From NCBI GenBank assembly GCA_021779235.1, contig JAJYBA010000019.1, positions 1 to 16,281 on the forward strand: 16,281 bases of DNA. Direction: 5' to 3'. Positions 14,374 through 16,281 of the stretch are shown piece by piece. This DNA comes from Bacillota bacterium (lineage in GTDB: Bacteria > Bacillota > Clostridia > Clostridiales > Clostridiaceae). Position 1 is the first letter of the stretch. Each line of letters begins with the position of its first letter. Under the pieces are notes generated by a model that was given only the letters and a program-made list of their open reading frames with translations, did not search any database and was not told where the DNA came from. The position numbers and the translations under genes are program-made.

Positions 14374-15417
14374 ATGTATGGATTTAACGTTGAGAGGATT
14401 AATCTGAAGGATGAAGAACAAGTAAAAGCAGTAAAAGATTTTCTACAAACCTTTGAGCTTAAACTTGATGATAACGTGGATTATACTGTCGTTATTAGGC
14501 AAAATGAAGAGATTAAAGCAACTTGTTCTAAGGCAAGAAACGTATTTAAATGTTTTGCAGTTTCAAATGAGTTAAGAGGTGAAGGGGTATCCGCTACACT
14601 TATGGGGGCAATATCAGATAAGCTTTTTGAGGAAGGAATTTACCATAGTTTTATATTTACTAAGGTAGAAAATACGGATATATTTACGTCACTAGGGTAC
14701 AAACTCATACATCAAATAGAAAATGTAGCTCTACTTGAGAGTGGAATATATGACATAAAAAAATATTTAGAGGATATGCAAAAGGAATATAATATAGATA
14801 TAAGCACTAAGAAGTCAGCTTTAGTTATGAATTGTAACCCATTCACTTTAGGACATAAGTATTTGATAGAAGAGGCCGCTATACAAAGTGAAGAGGTACT
14901 AGTATTTATAGTTGAGGAAGATAAATCCTCATTTCCATTTAAATATAGATATGATATGGTCAAAGAAGGTGTTTCTCATTTAAATAATGTGCAGGTGGTT
15001 AAAGGCGGCGAATACATTATTTCTCAGGCTACTTTCCCATCCTATTTTTTAAGAAAAGAAGATGAGATACTTAAGGCATATACTACATTAGATGCATCAA
15101 TTTTTGGGAGATATTTTTGTGAAATTCTAAATATAACTAAAAGATTCATAGGAGAGGAGCCATATTGTAAGGTTACAAGAGGTTACAATGACTCTTTGAA
15201 GGAAATTCTACCTATATATGGAGTAGAAGTTGTAGAAGTAAAAAGAAAAGCATTTATGAATGATATTATAAGTGCTTCAAAAGTTAGAAAACTAATTAAG
15301 GAAGGGCAAATAGATCAGATTGAACATATAGTTCCTAGTTCAACATGGGAGTTTTTAAATACTACGGTAGGAAAGGAGATAATGGGGAAAATTAGATTTA
15401 GCGATTCTCCACATTAA
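14374..15417 (+). CDS. citC: [Citrate/citramalate lyase acyl-carrier protein] ligase
   Basis: CitC-type ligase (EC 6.2.1.22) acetylates the thiol of the lyase carrier prosthetic group using ATP and acetate, which activates the lyase. The 347-residue chain has a GNAT-like N-terminal domain (about 1-120, with SNELRGEGVSATLM) and a C-terminal nucleotidyltransferase domain with the HxGH-like NPFTLGH motif at 155-161 and ISASKVRK near the C-terminus. The start is ATG 14374, set by AGGAGG at 14362-14367; an in-frame TTG at 14356 precedes that site and is not used. The gene follows the strong terminator and so is probably a second transcript with citX. In many citrate clusters citC precedes citDEF; here it follows them. 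Confidence 0.93.
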   Translation: MYGFNVERINLKDEEQVKAVKDFLQTFELKLDDNVDYTVVIRQNEEIKATCSKARNVFKCFAVSNELRGEGVSATLMGAISDKLFEEGIYHSFIFTKVENTDIFTSLGYKLIHQIENVALLESGIYDIKKYLEDMQKEYNIDISTKKSALVMNCNPFTLGHKYLIEEAAIQSEEVLVFIVEEDKSSFPFKYRYDMVKEGVSHLNNVQVVKGGEYIISQATFPSYFLRKEDEILKAYTTLDASIFGRYFCEILNITKRFIGEEPYCKVTRGYNDSLKEILPIYGVEVVEVKRKAFMNDIISASKVRKLIKEGQIDQIEHIVPSSTWEFLNTTVGKEIMGKIRFSDSPH

Positions 15418-15423
15418 TATGAT

Positions 15424-15936
15424 ATGTATACAGCAGAAGATATATTGTTAGGAAGAGAAAAAAGAGTTGAGTATCAAGAAAGGCTAGTTAAGCAGTATGA
15501 AATGCCAATACTAGTTATTCGAGTGAACTATCCGGGAGTAAACAAAGACAATCATTTTTCACAAGAAATAACTAAAATTATGGAGCAAATAATTTGTGAG
15601 ATATTTTCCTATTCTATTCATTATAAAATAATGACCACAACAGCAGAAGGGCCCCTTGTGATTATGTCTATAAAAAAGGATGCAAGAGATATTAAATTAA
15701 TGGCACTTAATATAGAAGACAATCACATTTTAGGAAGATGTGTAGACTTAGATGTATATGATGAGAAAGGTAGAAGTATTAGTCGCGAGGAATTCGGTTT
15801 GGGAATGAGAAAATGCTATATTTGCGAGGATATAGCTCACAATTGTGTAAGAAGTAAAAAACACAGCATAGAAGAAGTGGAAGGGTTCATTAGAAGTAGA
15901 TTTGCAGAATATATGGATAAGTTTTATGGAAAATAA
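15424..15936 (+). CDS. citX: Apo-lyase phosphoribosyl-dephospho-CoA transferase (holo-ACP synthase)
   Basis: The 170-residue product is of the CitX type and attaches the phosphoribosyl-dephospho-CoA group to the serine of CitD. Family motifs seen are the early LLGREKR (8-14), GRCVDLDVYD (104-113) and the cysteine-rich RKCYICEDIAHNCVRSKKHS (129-148). It starts 6 bases after the citC stop, and no Shine-Dalgarno is evident, so translation probably depends on ribosomes finishing citC. CitG, which makes the prosthetic-group precursor, is not found in this window and must be encoded elsewhere or be replaced. Small single-domain CitX agrees with the non-fused form found in many bacteria. Confidence 0.88.
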   Translation: MYTAEDILLGREKRVEYQERLVKQYEMPILVIRVNYPGVNKDNHFSQEITKIMEQIICEIFSYSIHYKIMTTTAEGPLVIMSIKKDARDIKLMALNIEDNHILGRCVDLDVYDEKGRSISREEFGLGMRKCYICEDIAHNCVRSKKHSIEEVEGFIRSRFAEYMDKFYGK

Positions 15937-15940
15937 ATAG

Positions 15941-16014
15941 TTAACGACATTTCAGAAGCAAGGTCCATTACTTCTATAAGTGGGAGTGTACATATTTTCT
16001 AATGAAGTCGTTAA
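15941..16014. repeat. Palindromic intergenic repeat, copy B
   Basis: Terminal arms TTAACGAC (15941-15948) and GTCGTTAA (16007-16014) are exact complements; the pairing continues through TTC/GAA and AGAA/TTCT with small bulges. The inside has AAGTGGGA (15978-15985), whose partner is decayed here but intact in copy A at 2053-2060. The 74-bp element resembles a non-coding miniature or REP-like repeat. It lies 4 bases after the citX stop and may affect the 3' end of that mRNA. Confidence 0.6.
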
Positions 16015-16112
16015 TATTGTGGTATCGAAGATGATGATTTGAAGACTTTATAACAAATGTGCATGGTTTCTGTGGATGAATTAATTTTTAAATTAAAATT
16101 GGGGATAACTTT

Positions 16113-16150
16113 AAGAAAAAATATTTGTGCAAATTTTTCACACAAAAAAA
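16113..16150 (-). terminator. Possible weak terminator for the minus-strand L,D-transpeptidase gene
   Basis: On the minus strand TTTGTG pairs with CACAAA (plus-strand positions 16124-16129 and 16141-16146) and is followed by a T-rich stretch. The stem is short and AT-rich, so the call is uncertain. Confidence 0.3.
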
Positions 16151-16175
16151 TATATGCTGTAAAAGGTTTTTGTAT

Positions 16176-16214
16176 AAGTGGACTCCATCCACTTTCTATT
16201 GGATGGAGACACTT
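16176..16214. repeat. Competing inverted repeats at the 3' end of the L,D-transpeptidase gene
   Basis: AAGTGGA-CTCCA-TCCACTT (16176-16194) is a perfect 7-bp dyad. The same left side can instead pair with 16201-16214 (CTCCATCC/GGATGGAG plus AAGTG/CACTT). The two folds exclude each other. The larger one overlaps the last codons of the minus-strand gene. Confidence 0.4.
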
Positions 16215-16281
16215 GTTCCAAAAGGAATAGTAGTATAAATATATTTAGCATCATCAATGGCAAGTCTTATGCATCCATGTG
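16196..16281 (-). CDS. L,D-transpeptidase (YkuD family), C-terminal fragment
   Basis: Reading the minus strand from the window edge gives a partial codon ending in CA, then HGCIRLAIDDAK, YIYTTIPFGTSVSIQ and a TAG stop (plus positions 16196-16198). HGCIRL is the catalytic signature of YkuD-type L,D-transpeptidases, with the nucleophilic cysteine; the cut codon ending in CA fits the usual serine (SHGC). The DDAKYIY and IPFGTSVSI segments are the normal end of the domain. These enzymes form 3-3 cross-links in peptidoglycan or attach proteins to it. Only 27 full codons are visible, so domain architecture and start are unknown. The gene is convergent with citX and unrelated to the glutamate pathway. 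Confidence 0.85.
   Translation of the reverse strand, partial: HGCIRLAIDDAKYIYTTIPFGTSVSIQ

Overview
The window is low-GC DNA with strong AGGAGG-type ribosome binding sites and AT-rich hairpin terminators, as in a Clostridium or close relative. It ends in the S9-cwlD neighbourhood on the left and carries a complete gene set for fermenting glutamate through 3-methylaspartate. I infer an anaerobic, amino-acid-fermenting clostridium of the C. tetani / C. tetanomorphum / C. cochlearium physiological type, but I cannot name the species.

Left part (1-4100): the 3' end of rpsI with its terminator; a Na/Pi-cotransporter-like gene with its own promoter, a leader inverted repeat and a terminator; a 340-base gene-free stretch holding two hairpins and a degenerate copy of a palindromic repeat; cwlD, encoding the spore-cortex amidase; a shared hairpin terminator; and a convergent minus-strand gene for a membrane-anchored DUF3048 (YerB-like) protein.

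Central part (4040-14240): one long plus-strand gene cluster. A GntR-family regulator is followed by glmS, glmL and glmE (coenzyme B12-dependent glutamate mutase and its ATPase partner), methylaspartate ammonia-lyase, a two-subunit class I fumarase-type hydratase (probable mesaconase), and citD/citE/citF-type subunits (probable citramalate lyase). The route is L-glutamate to (2S,3S)-3-methylaspartate, to mesaconate plus ammonia, to (S)-citramalate, to acetate plus pyruvate. Residues known to matter in glutamate mutase and methylaspartate lyase are all present. The regulator's promoter contains one palindromic operator between -35 and -10 and a second, similar one just after the predicted transcription start, which suggests autoregulation of the cluster. 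A perfect 19-bp-stem terminator closes it.

Right part (14240-16281): citC (lyase ligase) and citX (prosthetic-group transferase), which mature and activate the lyase. A second copy of the palindromic repeat follows, then the C-terminal end of a minus-strand L,D-transpeptidase that runs off the window.

The most unusual signals are three perfect 45-bp tandem repeats directly before the methylaspartate lyase gene, each containing a 10-bp-arm hairpin and a full AGGAGG; the paired operators with a possible AUU start codon in the regulator gene; and the two diverged copies of an intergenic palindromic element.
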